The notes: generated by a model not told the origin, from the letters alone. A stretch of 41,544 nt of DNA from Prevotella sp. (GCA_017447515.1 JAFSNG010000029.1:1-41544), one strand, 5' to 3'. Shown: positions 15,769-25,088, numbered from the stretch's first letter. Translations and numbers: made by a program.

Positions 15769-17880
15769 ATGAAACTACAACATAAATTAGTTACGGGAGT
15801 TGTGACGCTGATGATTGGTAGCATGGCGTTCACGGCTTGCACCGACGAAATCAAGTTCGGTGACTCCTTCATTGAGAAGACTCCCGGCGGTACAGCATCG
15901 CTGGATACCGTATTCGGTAGTGCTGAATACACGAAGCAGTTCCTCGTAGGACTCTACGTGTTACAGTACTACGGCCTGCCTTTCAAGAATGCTACTGAGG
16001 CTCCCTGGAGTGTCAGCTACTGGAATTCGAAGATGGATGCGATGACCGACTGCTACCAGCAGCACTTCAGTGGTGGCGGTGCCTTCGGTAAGTACTATGG
16101 AGGTCTGTTGTCCTCAGCAGATATCGCCAATACCGACCATCCGCTGATTTCCTATACCCATGACTTCGTGTGGGAGGTGGTGCGCCGTTGTTACCTCCTG
16201 ATGGAGAATATCGACAATGTCCCTGGTCTGACGGATGCGGAGAGAAAGAACATGGTGGCTCAGGCCAAGTGTCTGATAGCTGCGCGTTACTTCGACCTCT
16301 ATTCCATCTATGGCGGTCTGCCCATCATCACTCATACCTTCACAGGTTTGGAAGGTACTTACAACATTCCGCGTGCTTCGGCAGAGAATACTGCCAACTT
16401 CATGGTCGGTTTGCTTGACGAGGCCATCCCCGACCTGCTCTGGGCTTACAATGGCAATACCATTGAAACCGATGCTGCTAACAACGTAGGCCGCTGGACA
16501 GCTGCCGGTGCTATGGCGCTGAAGGCCAAGATTCTGCTGTTCAACGCTTCGCCGCTGTACAATGCCGATCAGGGCTACTATGGTGGTACGACACAAGCCG
16601 AGAAGGACAGCCTGGTGTGGCACGGTGGTTTCAAGCAGGAGCGCTGGCAGCGTGCGCTGCAGGCCTGCGAGGACTTCATGAACCGCAATGCGCAGGAGGG
16701 CAACTGGTATCAGCTGAACCAGGCTACAGCGACGAAACCTGCTCCTGAGGACTATCGCCAGGCTTATCGCATGGGTTACATCTATCAGGGTAGCCGTGAG
16801 ATTATCCACTGTACCCGTGTTACAGGAACGACCAGTAACAAAGCTTCTTACCAGTGGGCCAACTTCGTAGGTCCCTTCGGAACGAGCAATGGTCCGTTCC
16901 GTCATTCCTACAATCCTACTGAGGAATATGTCGAGATGTTCCCCTGGAGCGACGGCAGACCGTTTAACTGGGAGGTAGACTCTATCAACGGTAACATTGG
17001 TGGCAAGACAGGTCAGCTGTTCTACAAGTGGACTGTTGGTAAGGTGACCAAGAAGGAAGCCTCACGCGACCCGCGTCTGTATGAGAATGCCATCGTCTGC
17101 AGCCAGACGCTGTCGCTGAACTGGACGACTGGTAAGCCCGAGGGCGATGTCTACGAGCTCTGGGTCAAAGGTGAGCATGAAGGTACTGATGCTGCTGATG
17201 TTGACGAGAAGACAGGTGAGGTAAAGGTCATGGAGAAAGACCTTGGCCGTTTTGCTACGGGTTATGGTGTCATCAAGTATTATCTGGGTCAGGAGTATTT
17301 CGGCAAGTACACCCAGTGGGTTTACCTGAGCTACGACGAGATGCTGCTGATGTATGCCGAGTGTCTGGCCCAGTGCGGTCAGCTTGAGAAGGCCATTCAG
17401 CAGGTTGACGTGGTTCGCGCTCGTGTGGGTATGAAAGGCTTGAAGTATGGTCAGGCCGCCTATAAGGGTGATAAGAGCACACTGCCTGACTTGAATACGA
17501 AGGAAGGCTTGGTGGAGGAGATTCTCCGTGAGCGTGCCTGCGAGCTGGGTATGAGCAACAATCGTTACTACGATATGATTCGCTACAAGCGTACTGACTG
17601 GATGACCAAGAAGCTTCATGGTCTGATTACCTTCCGTATGATGGAGAACTCAAAGAAGGAGCTGATTCCGAACAATAATCCATATATCGGCACCGACAAG
17701 AATAGTGGTGTTAAAGAACCCAGTTTGTTCTCGTACCTGAAGTTTGAGATTCAGAACCCCAAGCGTTACTTGTGGGATTTCCAGCCTAATGATCCTGAAG
17801 TATTGAAGTGGCTGCTGATGCCGTTCCCACTGTCTGAGATTAACAAGGGTTACGGACTTGTCCAGAACCCGGGATGGTGA
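15769..17880 (+). CDS. susD: SusD/RagB-type surface glycan-binding lipoprotein (first)
   Basis: 703 aa, longer than the usual 500-650. Lipoprotein signal MKLQHKLVTGVVTLMIGSMA with lipidated cysteine C24 in MAFTAC. SusD-family helical features include SYWNSKMDAMTDCYQQ, the RAYWDLYxxYGG-like segment LIAARYFDLYSIYGGLPI, and the C-terminal WLLMPFPLSEINKG...QNPGW ending typical of the family. It caps the SusC1 barrel at the cell surface and delivers glycan. The gene starts 30 bases after susC1 and is clearly co-transcribed. Extra length is spread through the glycan-facing half. Confidence 0.95.
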   Translation: MKLQHKLVTGVVTLMIGSMAFTACTDEIKFGDSFIEKTPGGTASLDTVFGSAEYTKQFLVGLYVLQYYGLPFKNATEAPWSVSYWNSKMDAMTDCYQQHFSGGGAFGKYYGGLLSSADIANTDHPLISYTHDFVWEVVRRCYLLMENIDNVPGLTDAERKNMVAQAKCLIAARYFDLYSIYGGLPIITHTFTGLEGTYNIPRASAENTANFMVGLLDEAIPDLLWAYNGNTIETDAANNVGRWTAAGAMALKAKILLFNASPLYNADQGYYGGTTQAEKDSLVWHGGFKQERWQRALQACEDFMNRNAQEGNWYQLNQATATKPAPEDYRQAYRMGYIYQGSREIIHCTRVTGTTSNKASYQWANFVGPFGTSNGPFRHSYNPTEEYVEMFPWSDGRPFNWEVDSINGNIGGKTGQLFYKWTVGKVTKKEASRDPRLYENAIVCSQTLSLNWTTGKPEGDVYELWVKGEHEGTDAADVDEKTGEVKVMEKDLGRFATGYGVIKYYLGQEYFGKYTQWVYLSYDEMLLMYAECLAQCGQLEKAIQQVDVVRARVGMKGLKYGQAAYKGDKSTLPDLNTKEGLVEEILRERACELGMSNNRYYDMIRYKRTDWMTKKLHGLITFRMMENSKKELIPNNNPYIGTDKNSGVKEPSLFSYLKFEIQNPKRYLWDFQPNDPEVLKWLLMPFPLSEINKGYGLVQNPGW

Positions 17881-17886
17881 TGTTAA

Positions 17887-17914
17887 TTGATAACTGATAA
17901 TTGATAATTGATAA
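17887..17914. repeat. Heptanucleotide tandem array, 4 units (TTGATAA type), abutting the susC2 start
   Basis: Units are TTGATAA, CTGATAA, TTGATAA and TTGATAA. The array ends two bases before the ATG at 17917 and fills nearly all of the susD1-susC2 spacer. The position relative to the start codon is the same as for the arrays before rhaD and the first PL11 gene. Confidence 0.85.
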
Positions 17915-17916
17915 TT

Positions 17917-20772
17917 ATGAAGAAGAAACATATATTCATGCTGTCGTTGCTTGCAGGCCTGAGCCTGCCGGCAGCAGCACAGCAAGACAGCACAGGCATC
18001 AGCTTCGTAGACCAGGTCATTGAGGTCGGAGCCAATAAGGACTTCACCCGTGCACAGTCTACCGCTGCCGTGTCGGTCATTACCAATAGAGACGCCGACA
18101 AGCGTTCTGCCAAGAACATCAGCAACTCCATCCTTGGTCAGGGTAACGGACTTGTATCCCTGCAAGGGTCAGGAACCTACTTCGAGCAGAACCCCACGTT
18201 CTACATTCGTGGCTTGCAGAGCCTGAGCACCAATGCACCACTCGTATTGGTGGACGGTATCGAGCGCGACATGAATATTATCAGCCCTGAGGAGGTTGAC
18301 CATGTAAGTGTCCTGAAGGATGCTGCTGCTGTGGCACTCTACGGCTACAAGGGCGCCAATGGTGCTATTCTGATTACCACCAAGCGTGGTCAGTATAACT
18401 CGAAGAACATCCGCGTCAGCTACGACCATTTGTTCAATTTCCAGAGCAACCGCCCGAAGTTTGTCGATGGTGCTACCTTTGCCAGTGCCATGAACGAGGC
18501 TTTGGCTAACGAAGGATCACAAGCACGTTACACTGCTGACGAGATTGCTGCCTTCCAGAGTGGAAACTATCCCTTCCAGTATCCCAACGTGAACTGGGTC
18601 GACGAGACGTTCCGCAAGAGCGGCGCCACCAACAAGATTAACGTTGAATTCAGTGGTGGTGGTGAGCGTTTCCGCTATTTCACCATGCTGAACATCCTTT
18701 CGGACAAGGGATTCATCAAGACACCCGATGCTACCGACGGATACTCCACACAGGACAAGTACGTGCGTGGTAACCTGCGTACCAACCTCGACATCGACCT
18801 GACGCCGACCACCATGCTGAAAGTCAACATGCTCGGTGTGCTCAGCGAGATGTCGCGCCCCGGCGGTCCTACCTCTATCGGCAGTTCATCGTCTACGGCT
18901 AAGGCCGACCTCTGGGATATGGTCTATAGCATTCCGTCACTGGCATTCCCCATCAAGAACGAGGATGGCGACTGGGGTGGCAGTTCTGTCTACAGCGGTG
19001 TCAACAACCCCGTGGCAGAGTCCACTGGTGCTGCCTACTACAAATTGCACGAGCGCGCCTTGTTCGCCGACATGACGCTGAGTCAGGACCTGAAGTACTG
19101 GACGCCCGGTCTGAGTCTGACTGCCCGCTTGGGTTACGACACCTACTCGACCCTCTACGAGGATCACAGTATGACATACCTTTATGGTAACTATCCTTCG
19201 ACGGGTGTAGTCGGTCAGAAGGGAGACCTCTGGACCTCTGGTACGCCAGGTACCATGAGCAAGAACTCCGGCACCGTCGACTGGGCACGCCGACTCATCT
19301 TCTCAGTAGGTATGAACTACGACCGCACCTTCGCTGACAAGCACTATGTGTATACCCAGTTGAAGTGGGACTACGAGTATCAGAACACCACGGGTAGCAC
19401 GGGTTACACCGTCTATCGTCACAACATCTCCTGGTTGGGCCACTATGGCTATGACAACCGTTACATCGGTGAGGTGGCACTGGTCTACTCGGGCAGCAAC
19501 CGTCTCGCCCCGGGCACCAAATGGAACCTGTCGCCGACATTCTCGGCAGCATGGGTGGCTTCTAACGAGTCGTTCATGAAGGATGTGAAGTGGATCAACT
19601 TCCTGAAACTCCGTGCCAGCTACGGCATCATCAATGCCGACTATCTGCCGGGCGACAACGTGTGGAACTACTACGTCTTGTCCTATTCTCAGGCATCTTC
19701 GAACACGGGCAGCTATCCCTTCGGAGCCGGTTACGACTACGTCTATGCCAACTCTACGCTTGGCCTGCTGCCTACGGCTGATCCGAAGCACGAGAAGGCC
19801 CAGAAGTTCAATATCGGTATCGACGCTACGCTCTTCGGCGGTCTGAATGTCGAAATCGACTACTACTCGCAGGTTCGCAAGGACATCTGGAGAGATGGTT
19901 CTGGTGCTTATTCCGACGTCATTGGTTTCGACGCTCCTTACGTCAATGCCGGTAAGGTCAACAGTCACGGCTTCGAGATGCAGCTCGACTATACCAAGAC
20001 GCTGGGCGAAGTGACCTTCAACATCGGTGGCATGCTGAACCTCAATAAGAATGAAATCAAGGATATGGCTGAGGAACCGAAGGCTTATCCCAACCTCGTA
20101 GAGACAGGCAATCCGCTGAACTCTACCTATGGTTTGGTGGCCATCGGCCTCTTCAAGGACCAGGCTGACATCGACGCCAGCCCCAAGCAGAACTTCTCGA
20201 CCGTTCGTCCTGGCGACATCAAGTATAAGGATATCAACGGCGACGGTGTCATCGACGCCAACGATAAGACGAAGATTGGCTATAGTGGCTACGCTCCCGA
20301 ACTGTACTACAACTTCCATGCTGGTGTAGAGTACAAGGGCGTCGGCCTCGACTTCCTGTTCCAGGGCGTCGGACGCTACACTGCCAACCTCAATGCCAAG
20401 GCTATGTACTGGCCTTTGCTGAACTCTACCTCGCTGTCACAGCAGTACTACGATGGCCGTTGGACGGCTTCCAACCCCGACGTGAACGCCAAGTTCCCGC
20501 GTCTGAGCACGGAGAGCAATGCCAACAACTATCAGCCCAGCACCTACTGGCAGCGCGACCGCTCGTTCCTGAAGCTGCGCAATGTGGAGTTGTACTACAA
20601 TTTCCCCAGCAGCCTGCTTGAGAAGACAAAGTATATCCAGACCGCCAAGCTGTATGTCCGTGGTGTCGACCTGCTTTGCTTCGACCATCTGGATGAGGCT
20701 GATCCTGAGTGCTACGGTGTCAACGCTCCTGTCAACAAGAGTGTTGTCGTAGGTGTGGCATTGTCATTCTAA
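17917..20772 (+). CDS. susC: SusC/RagA-type transporter (second), without the N-terminal CarboxypepD_reg domain
   Basis: 951 aa, about 160 shorter than SusC1. I chose the ATG at 17917 (MKKKHIFMLSLLAGLSLPAAAQ); the open frame from 17908 begins within the heptamer array. The mature protein goes almost straight into the plug: FVDQVIEVGANKD, ILGQGNGLVSLQG, FYIRGLQSL, LVLVDGIERDM, ALYGYKGANGAILITTKRG. No CarboxypepD_reg repeat precedes it, unlike SusC1 and most family members. The barrel ends in VVVGVALSF. Paired with SusD2 immediately downstream. The two SusC proteins differ enough in plug and barrel to suggest different glycan lengths or branches rather than a recent duplication. Confidence 0.93.
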   Translation: MKKKHIFMLSLLAGLSLPAAAQQDSTGISFVDQVIEVGANKDFTRAQSTAAVSVITNRDADKRSAKNISNSILGQGNGLVSLQGSGTYFEQNPTFYIRGLQSLSTNAPLVLVDGIERDMNIISPEEVDHVSVLKDAAAVALYGYKGANGAILITTKRGQYNSKNIRVSYDHLFNFQSNRPKFVDGATFASAMNEALANEGSQARYTADEIAAFQSGNYPFQYPNVNWVDETFRKSGATNKINVEFSGGGERFRYFTMLNILSDKGFIKTPDATDGYSTQDKYVRGNLRTNLDIDLTPTTMLKVNMLGVLSEMSRPGGPTSIGSSSSTAKADLWDMVYSIPSLAFPIKNEDGDWGGSSVYSGVNNPVAESTGAAYYKLHERALFADMTLSQDLKYWTPGLSLTARLGYDTYSTLYEDHSMTYLYGNYPSTGVVGQKGDLWTSGTPGTMSKNSGTVDWARRLIFSVGMNYDRTFADKHYVYTQLKWDYEYQNTTGSTGYTVYRHNISWLGHYGYDNRYIGEVALVYSGSNRLAPGTKWNLSPTFSAAWVASNESFMKDVKWINFLKLRASYGIINADYLPGDNVWNYYVLSYSQASSNTGSYPFGAGYDYVYANSTLGLLPTADPKHEKAQKFNIGIDATLFGGLNVEIDYYSQVRKDIWRDGSGAYSDVIGFDAPYVNAGKVNSHGFEMQLDYTKTLGEVTFNIGGMLNLNKNEIKDMAEEPKAYPNLVETGNPLNSTYGLVAIGLFKDQADIDASPKQNFSTVRPGDIKYKDINGDGVIDANDKTKIGYSGYAPELYYNFHAGVEYKGVGLDFLFQGVGRYTANLNAKAMYWPLLNSTSLSQQYYDGRWTASNPDVNAKFPRLSTESNANNYQPSTYWQRDRSFLKLRNVELYYNFPSSLLEKTKYIQTAKLYVRGVDLLCFDHLDEADPECYGVNAPVNKSVVVGVALSF

Positions 20773-20813
20773 AGAATTGAAAGTAGTAATGAGTAATTAG
20801 ATATTAGAAAATT

Positions 20814-22505
20814 ATGATTACAAAGATAAATAAAAAAGTGGCAACAGGGGTAGTCTCTTTCCTCTTACCTCTTACCTCATGCCTCTTCTTCGCTTGTAGC
20901 AGTCAGATGGATTACAAGGAGTTCAGCGTGTTCGACGAGGCGTATATGCAGAAGAAGTTCGAACGTGCCGGTGGATTCCTGTCTACCATCTATGCCGACC
21001 TCGACTCCGACTTCGGCAACTACAATGGTGCCTGCCTGGCATCAGCTACCGACGAGGCAGTCTATTCGCACGACGGCAACGCCATCGAGAGTTTCTTCAA
21101 CGGTGCCTGGAGTCCTACCAATCCCAACAGCTCTATCTGGACTACCTGCTATCACGGTATTTCCTACTGCAACCTGTTCCTCGACGAGTTCACGGGTCTG
21201 ACGTTTGAGGACTACAAACTCGACAAGAACTTCATGGCAGAGATGTACCAGTATAACAACTATCAGTGGGAAGCACGCTGGGCCCGCGCCTACTTCTACT
21301 TCGAGCTGGTGCGCCAGTATGGCGGTGTGCCCCTGAAGACCACCAATATGTCTCCTGAAGAGGCCAACCGACTGCCACGTGCTACTGCCGACGAGGTATT
21401 CAAGTTCATCGACGACGAGTGTGTGGCCATCAAGGACAGCATCACGAAGGATTATGGCGACCTGGGCGGCTTGGCTATGACGCCCGCCAACAACGGACGT
21501 GCCAACAACCTGGCTGTGCTGGCTCTGCGTGCACGTGCTGCACTCTATCATGCCAGCCCCCTGTTCAATCCTGACAACAACCAGGAACTGTGGCGCCAGG
21601 CTGCTGAGACCAACAAGGCCGTCATTGACGCCTGTGTCGCTCGCGGCATGAAGCTCTCTCCCGACTACAAGGCATTGTTCATTGGTAACACCAGTTGGAG
21701 CGATCCCAATCCTGTGGCTGAAATCATTTTCGGACGCCGTATGCCGACAGAGAACCGCAACTTCGAAACCTACAACTTCCCCGTAGGCATGTCGGGTGCC
21801 GGTGCTGGTGGCGGTGGTGGCAACTGCCCCTCGCAGAACCTCGTCGAGGCTTACGAGGACGGTGACAAGCGCTTTGCGGTATCTGTTGCCTGCAATGGCG
21901 ACTCATGGCCCAATGCCAATACCCAGCCCCTGGAGACCTTCGTCGGTGGCGTCAACGGACTCCCCACGACCTACGGAACACCTACGGGCTACTATCTGAA
22001 GAAGTATGTCAACGAGACCGTGCAGATTGCCGGTAGTGGTGCCAACACCTGCAAGCACGTGTGGGTCACCTTCCGCCTGGCTGAGTTCTACCTGAACTAT
22101 GCCGAGGCCATGCTCAACCTCTCGGGCAGTGGCTACCAGTCTGTTCCCGGTTTCGCAATGACCGCAGAGTCTGCCATCAATACCGTCCGTAAGCGTGCTG
22201 GTTTGGCCGGTATCGCCAAGGACCTCAGTGCCGCCGACTTCAAGGCTCAGTACGAAAAGGAGCGCTTCGTCGAGCTGGCCTTCGAGGGTCACCGCTTCTT
22301 CGACGTGCGCCGCTGGAAGGAAGCCGACAAGTATTTCAAGACCATCTATGGAGTGGAAATCATCAACAATGGCGACGGCACGTTCACCGAGACCAAGAAG
22401 GTCGTTCAGAACCGCCAGTGGGAGGATAAGATGTATCTCTTCCCCATTCCGCAGAGCGATATTCTGAAGTCTGGTGGTGCTCTGGATCAGAATCCCGGCT
22501 GGTAA
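20814..22505 (+). CDS. susD: SusD/RagB-type surface glycan-binding lipoprotein (second)
   Basis: 563 aa. Ends DILKSGGALDQNPGW, the standard SusD finish, and has the helical segment ARAYFYFELVRQYGGVPL and FVELAFEGHRFFDVRRW. The signal peptide is odd: residues about 15-26 are encoded by five CTCTTAC-type heptamers (20855-20889). This produces two candidate lipoboxes, PLTSC (C23, repeat-encoded) and FFAC (C28). Either cysteine would give a surface lipoprotein. The gene lies 41 bases after susC2 and is last in the Sus operon; a hairpin at 22515-22547 follows. A glycine-rich loop (GAGAGGGGG, about 324-332) is also present. Confidence 0.95.
   Translation: MITKINKKVATGVVSFLLPLTSCLFFACSSQMDYKEFSVFDEAYMQKKFERAGGFLSTIYADLDSDFGNYNGACLASATDEAVYSHDGNAIESFFNGAWSPTNPNSSIWTTCYHGISYCNLFLDEFTGLTFEDYKLDKNFMAEMYQYNNYQWEARWARAYFYFELVRQYGGVPLKTTNMSPEEANRLPRATADEVFKFIDDECVAIKDSITKDYGDLGGLAMTPANNGRANNLAVLALRARAALYHASPLFNPDNNQELWRQAAETNKAVIDACVARGMKLSPDYKALFIGNTSWSDPNPVAEIIFGRRMPTENRNFETYNFPVGMSGAGAGGGGGNCPSQNLVEAYEDGDKRFAVSVACNGDSWPNANTQPLETFVGGVNGLPTTYGTPTGYYLKKYVNETVQIAGSGANTCKHVWVTFRLAEFYLNYAEAMLNLSGSGYQSVPGFAMTAESAINTVRKRAGLAGIAKDLSAADFKAQYEKERFVELAFEGHRFFDVRRWKEADKYFKTIYGVEIINNGDGTFTETKKVVQNRQWEDKMYLFPIPQSDILKSGGALDQNPGW
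20855..20889. repeat. Heptanucleotide array, 5 units (CTCTTAC type), inside the susD2 signal sequence
   Basis: Units are CTCTTTC, CTCTTAC, CTCTTAC, CTCATGC and CTCTTCT. In reverse complement they belong to the AGAGGTA family at 217-244 and 4206-4219. They encode the hydrophobic core and first lipobox of the lipoprotein signal. A gain or loss of one unit would shift the frame and abolish the protein. Confidence 0.8.
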
Positions 22506-22514
22506 CATAATAAC

Positions 22515-22547
22515 AATGTAGGTGGGGCATAGTGTCCTGCCTACATT
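22515..22547 (+). terminator. Hairpin after susD2, possible attenuating terminator
   Basis: AATGTAGG (22515-22522) and CCTACATT (22540-22547) are perfectly complementary, with further GGG/CCT pairing inside. Only TTT then A-rich sequence follows, so termination may be weak or the hairpin may serve as a 3'-end stabiliser of the Sus transcript. A new promoter follows at 22576-22606. Confidence 0.5.
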
Positions 22548-22575
22548 TAAAAAAAGTAAAAAAACAGGCGGATAA

Positions 22576-22606
22576 TTTGCATTTAAGCATTTTTTCCTTA
22601 CCTTTG
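22576..22606 (+). promoter_or_regulatory. Consensus promoter of the unknown secreted protein
   Basis: TTTG (22576-22579), exactly 19 bases, then TACCTTTG (22599-22606): a full match to the Bacteroidota -33/-7 consensus. The ATG at 22658 is about 50 bases downstream, leaving an AT-rich leader. This indicates transcription independent of the Sus operon. Confidence 0.8.
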
Positions 22607-22657
22607 CACGCAAACAAACCATAATTATTTTTATTTACTATCAAAAATTAAATGTTT

Positions 22658-24844
22658 ATGAAAAAATTTTATCTCCTTTTCGCTGCTTTGTTCGCATGGA
22701 CAATGGTAGCAACAGCAGGTATCAAGAACCTGTACAAGCAGGATTTCGAGGGTATTTCCACTCCTGCTGAGGCCGGATGGAATTCACTTAACCTTGCCGG
22801 TGGTATGTCAATCCAGTCTACTGAGTTCGGTCAGTGGTTCCGTTTTAGCCTGGGCACTGCCAACAACCGTAATGCTGTGTTGAACTTCAACTATGGCAAA
22901 GACGCTGATCAGACCATTTTCACTGGTCAGGATGTCAAGGAGTACACCGTGAAGTTCCAGTGGGGTCTGGTTGCAAATCCTCAGTCTACTGGTAAGCCTC
23001 AGGATGTACAGTTCTCTTCAGAAATCGCTCTTTTAAACAACAGTTGGGTTTCTGCAAATAAGAATACTGGCTATAATATTAATAATGGTCAATATTGTAC
23101 ATTAGACTCAATCTGCCTCTTCTCTATCACTCAGCTGAAGGGTGCTTATAGCGATACCAATCCTTATTGGATTGATAACACTGACAACAGCAGTTACGCT
23201 TTCGATTTTGTTGTATGTCGTGACACTGCCAACGCTACCATTACCCTGACTGAGGGTATGTGGTATGATATCACCGTTACTGTCAATACTGAGACAAAGA
23301 CTACCAAATGGAGCATTTTCGACCTTGAAGGTACTGAGATTAAGTCTGGCGAGAGCAAGCTTGCTGACAACTGTGATCCTTATGTAAAAGGTCTGAATGT
23401 ACTGCTTGGCCGTTACCTCAGTGTTGCTGACATCGACGAGGTGAAGGTTCAGGTTCCCACAGAGGGGGACTATGCAAATACTCCTTCTATCTCTTTGACA
23501 GGTGTTGATATGAAGAAGCGCTACTTCGATATTTATTTCGAGGAGGGCGAGATTCTGCACGTGAAGAAGACCGAAGGCACCGAGGATACTGCCGTTGAGA
23601 GCCCCTACAAATATGAGACTGAGACTTCTGGTACACTGGAGGTTTGGACCGAGTCTGGTACTGCTACTTCTGAGCACGTTACTTATGACGTTGTAGCTGA
23701 GGTCATCCCTCTGCCCAAAGCAGCTATTGAAATCATTAAGGTTAGCGAAGGCTATGGAAAGTCTTTGAAGATGACCGTTGATAATTCTACTGTTCCCACA
23801 CAGCCCCAAATCACACTCACATGGGAATACAGCAATGGCGACAAGTCTAACGGTGAGGTTGCCAGCGGTGCTGTCTATGCAGCAGAAGCACAGGGAACCC
23901 TGACTGTTACTACTCACGCCTATGGCTTTGGTGAGACCACTATCACTTATGAAAACAATACTGATTTCGCCATTGATAAGACCATCGACTTCCAGCATAC
24001 TTCGGAGGCTGACCTGCTTGCTAAGGGCTTTGCAGAGATTGAAGAACTCCGCGCTGACAATATGTCTGGTGAGAACAACTGGACAGCACGTTCACGTATG
24101 TGGTTCGGTATCGAGAATGGCGAGTTCAACGAAGATGGAACTGCCAAGTATGACACCCATGTAGTATGGGGTCCCACCACCAATACTGAGGCTGAGGGCA
24201 TCCGCCGCTTCCTGCTCGTTCCTTCTAAACTGACGAAGGAAGTTGCAACCACCATCTTTGCTCCTGCATACACATGGTACACTGGCGAGGCAGATCCCGC
24301 TGTAGCTGACGGTAGCGACGTACCTGCTATTAAGATGAACTATGGCATTGGTCTGATTAACACTGGTGTGAAGGGCGATGAGCAGACTGCAGGTATTTCT
24401 GTAGGTAATGCAAATATCGGTATCGATGGCTTGACCGATAACGACTTTTACATGGTATATCTTGTTGCTGACTATGGTAGCACTGCTGAGCACCCCATCT
24501 TCCCCGCAGGAACATCTTATGCTGATGCAAAGGCTCAGTATCTGGCTATGAACCTGGGTACTGCAGTTTCAAATGCAAACCAGCAGATCAATGGTGCTAA
24601 TGCCAAGGATGGTCAGGCTCTCGTTCTGAAAGGAACCGATATCTTCGGTCTCTATCGTATCGATACTGCTATCACTCGCATTGACATCTTCAAGTCAAAG
24701 AATCCTACTGGTATCGAGACGCTTCCTTACAACCAGATTGTTTCTGACCACAACGCTCCTATCTACAACCTGAATGGTGTCCAGGTAACTACTCTGAAGA
24801 AGGGTATCTACATCAAGCAGGGCAAAAAGTTCGTGGTTAAGTGA
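22658..24844 (+). CDS. Unrecognised secreted beta-rich protein with Prevotella C-terminal tail
   Basis: 728 aa. The ATG at 22658 (MKKFYLLFAALFAW) was chosen over ATG 22652 because it gives a standard MKK signal peptide, cleaved after ATAG. No lipobox cysteine is seen. I do not recognise a family. Visible parts are an N-terminal beta-sandwich-like region (about 24-285: QDFEGISTPAEAGWNSLNLAG), two similar Ig-like modules (about 290-440), a second beta domain with HVVWGPTT, and the tail IYNLNGVQV...KGIYIKQGKKFVVK. Codons are more A/T-ending than in the neighbours. It occupies the place of a SusE/SGBP-type glycan-binding protein after the SusCD genes, so glycan binding is a reasonable guess. It has its own promoter and terminator, suggesting high or separate expression. 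Confidence 0.6.
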   Translation: MKKFYLLFAALFAWTMVATAGIKNLYKQDFEGISTPAEAGWNSLNLAGGMSIQSTEFGQWFRFSLGTANNRNAVLNFNYGKDADQTIFTGQDVKEYTVKFQWGLVANPQSTGKPQDVQFSSEIALLNNSWVSANKNTGYNINNGQYCTLDSICLFSITQLKGAYSDTNPYWIDNTDNSSYAFDFVVCRDTANATITLTEGMWYDITVTVNTETKTTKWSIFDLEGTEIKSGESKLADNCDPYVKGLNVLLGRYLSVADIDEVKVQVPTEGDYANTPSISLTGVDMKKRYFDIYFEEGEILHVKKTEGTEDTAVESPYKYETETSGTLEVWTESGTATSEHVTYDVVAEVIPLPKAAIEIIKVSEGYGKSLKMTVDNSTVPTQPQITLTWEYSNGDKSNGEVASGAVYAAEAQGTLTVTTHAYGFGETTITYENNTDFAIDKTIDFQHTSEADLLAKGFAEIEELRADNMSGENNWTARSRMWFGIENGEFNEDGTAKYDTHVVWGPTTNTEAEGIRRFLLVPSKLTKEVATTIFAPAYTWYTGEADPAVADGSDVPAIKMNYGIGLINTGVKGDEQTAGISVGNANIGIDGLTDNDFYMVYLVADYGSTAEHPIFPAGTSYADAKAQYLAMNLGTAVSNANQQINGANAKDGQALVLKGTDIFGLYRIDTAITRIDIFKSKNPTGIETLPYNQIVSDHNAPIYNLNGVQVTTLKKGIYIKQGKKFVVK

Positions 24845-24895
24845 GAATAAAGCCAAGCTTGCTTGAGCTTTATCGAACGGGAACGAACTCATAAT

Positions 24896-24931
24896 AATCC
24901 CCACAGTCTCATTGGCTGTGGGGATTCTTTT
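24896..24931 (+). terminator. Intrinsic terminator after the unknown secreted protein
   Basis: AATCCCCACAG (24896-24906) pairs perfectly with CTGTGGGGATT (24916-24926) around a 9-base loop, followed by CTTTT. The 11-bp G/C-rich stem is the strongest hairpin of this region and ends the monocistronic transcript of the 22658-24844 gene. Confidence 0.9.
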
Positions 24932-24954
24932 ACCTAAGGCACTACGCCAACACC

Positions 24955-25042
24955 TTCCCTGCTGTCCGCCACTCTGCTCCCTGCTGTCGGCTTGACACTT
25001 CCCTGCTGTCGACCAGAGATCAGGGAGCAGAGCGCCGGACAG
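24955..25042. repeat. Three 22-bp-spaced direct repeats plus an inverted copy
   Basis: YTCCCTGCTGTC occurs at 24955, 24977 and 24999, exactly 22 bases apart. A fourth, inverted partner at 25021-25042 (begins CAGGGAGCAGAG) is complementary to 24963-24984 with about three mismatches. The stretch could fold into a long hairpin and has no ORF of its own. I do not recognise the element. Confidence 0.75.
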
Positions 25043-25088
25043 CCCGTAAGGTGATAGGACGAACACCGTGCGAGGCTTTTGTTCCCTC

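Noticed and set aside
20771-20813. Possible fifth start-proximal heptamer array before susD2
   Set aside because: The spacer has loosely repeated GTAATTA-like units, but they are too degenerate to separate from ordinary AT-rich leader.
24955-25042. CRISPR-like array
   Set aside because: Only three 12-base cores with 10-base spacers, far shorter than CRISPR units, no leader and no cas genes.
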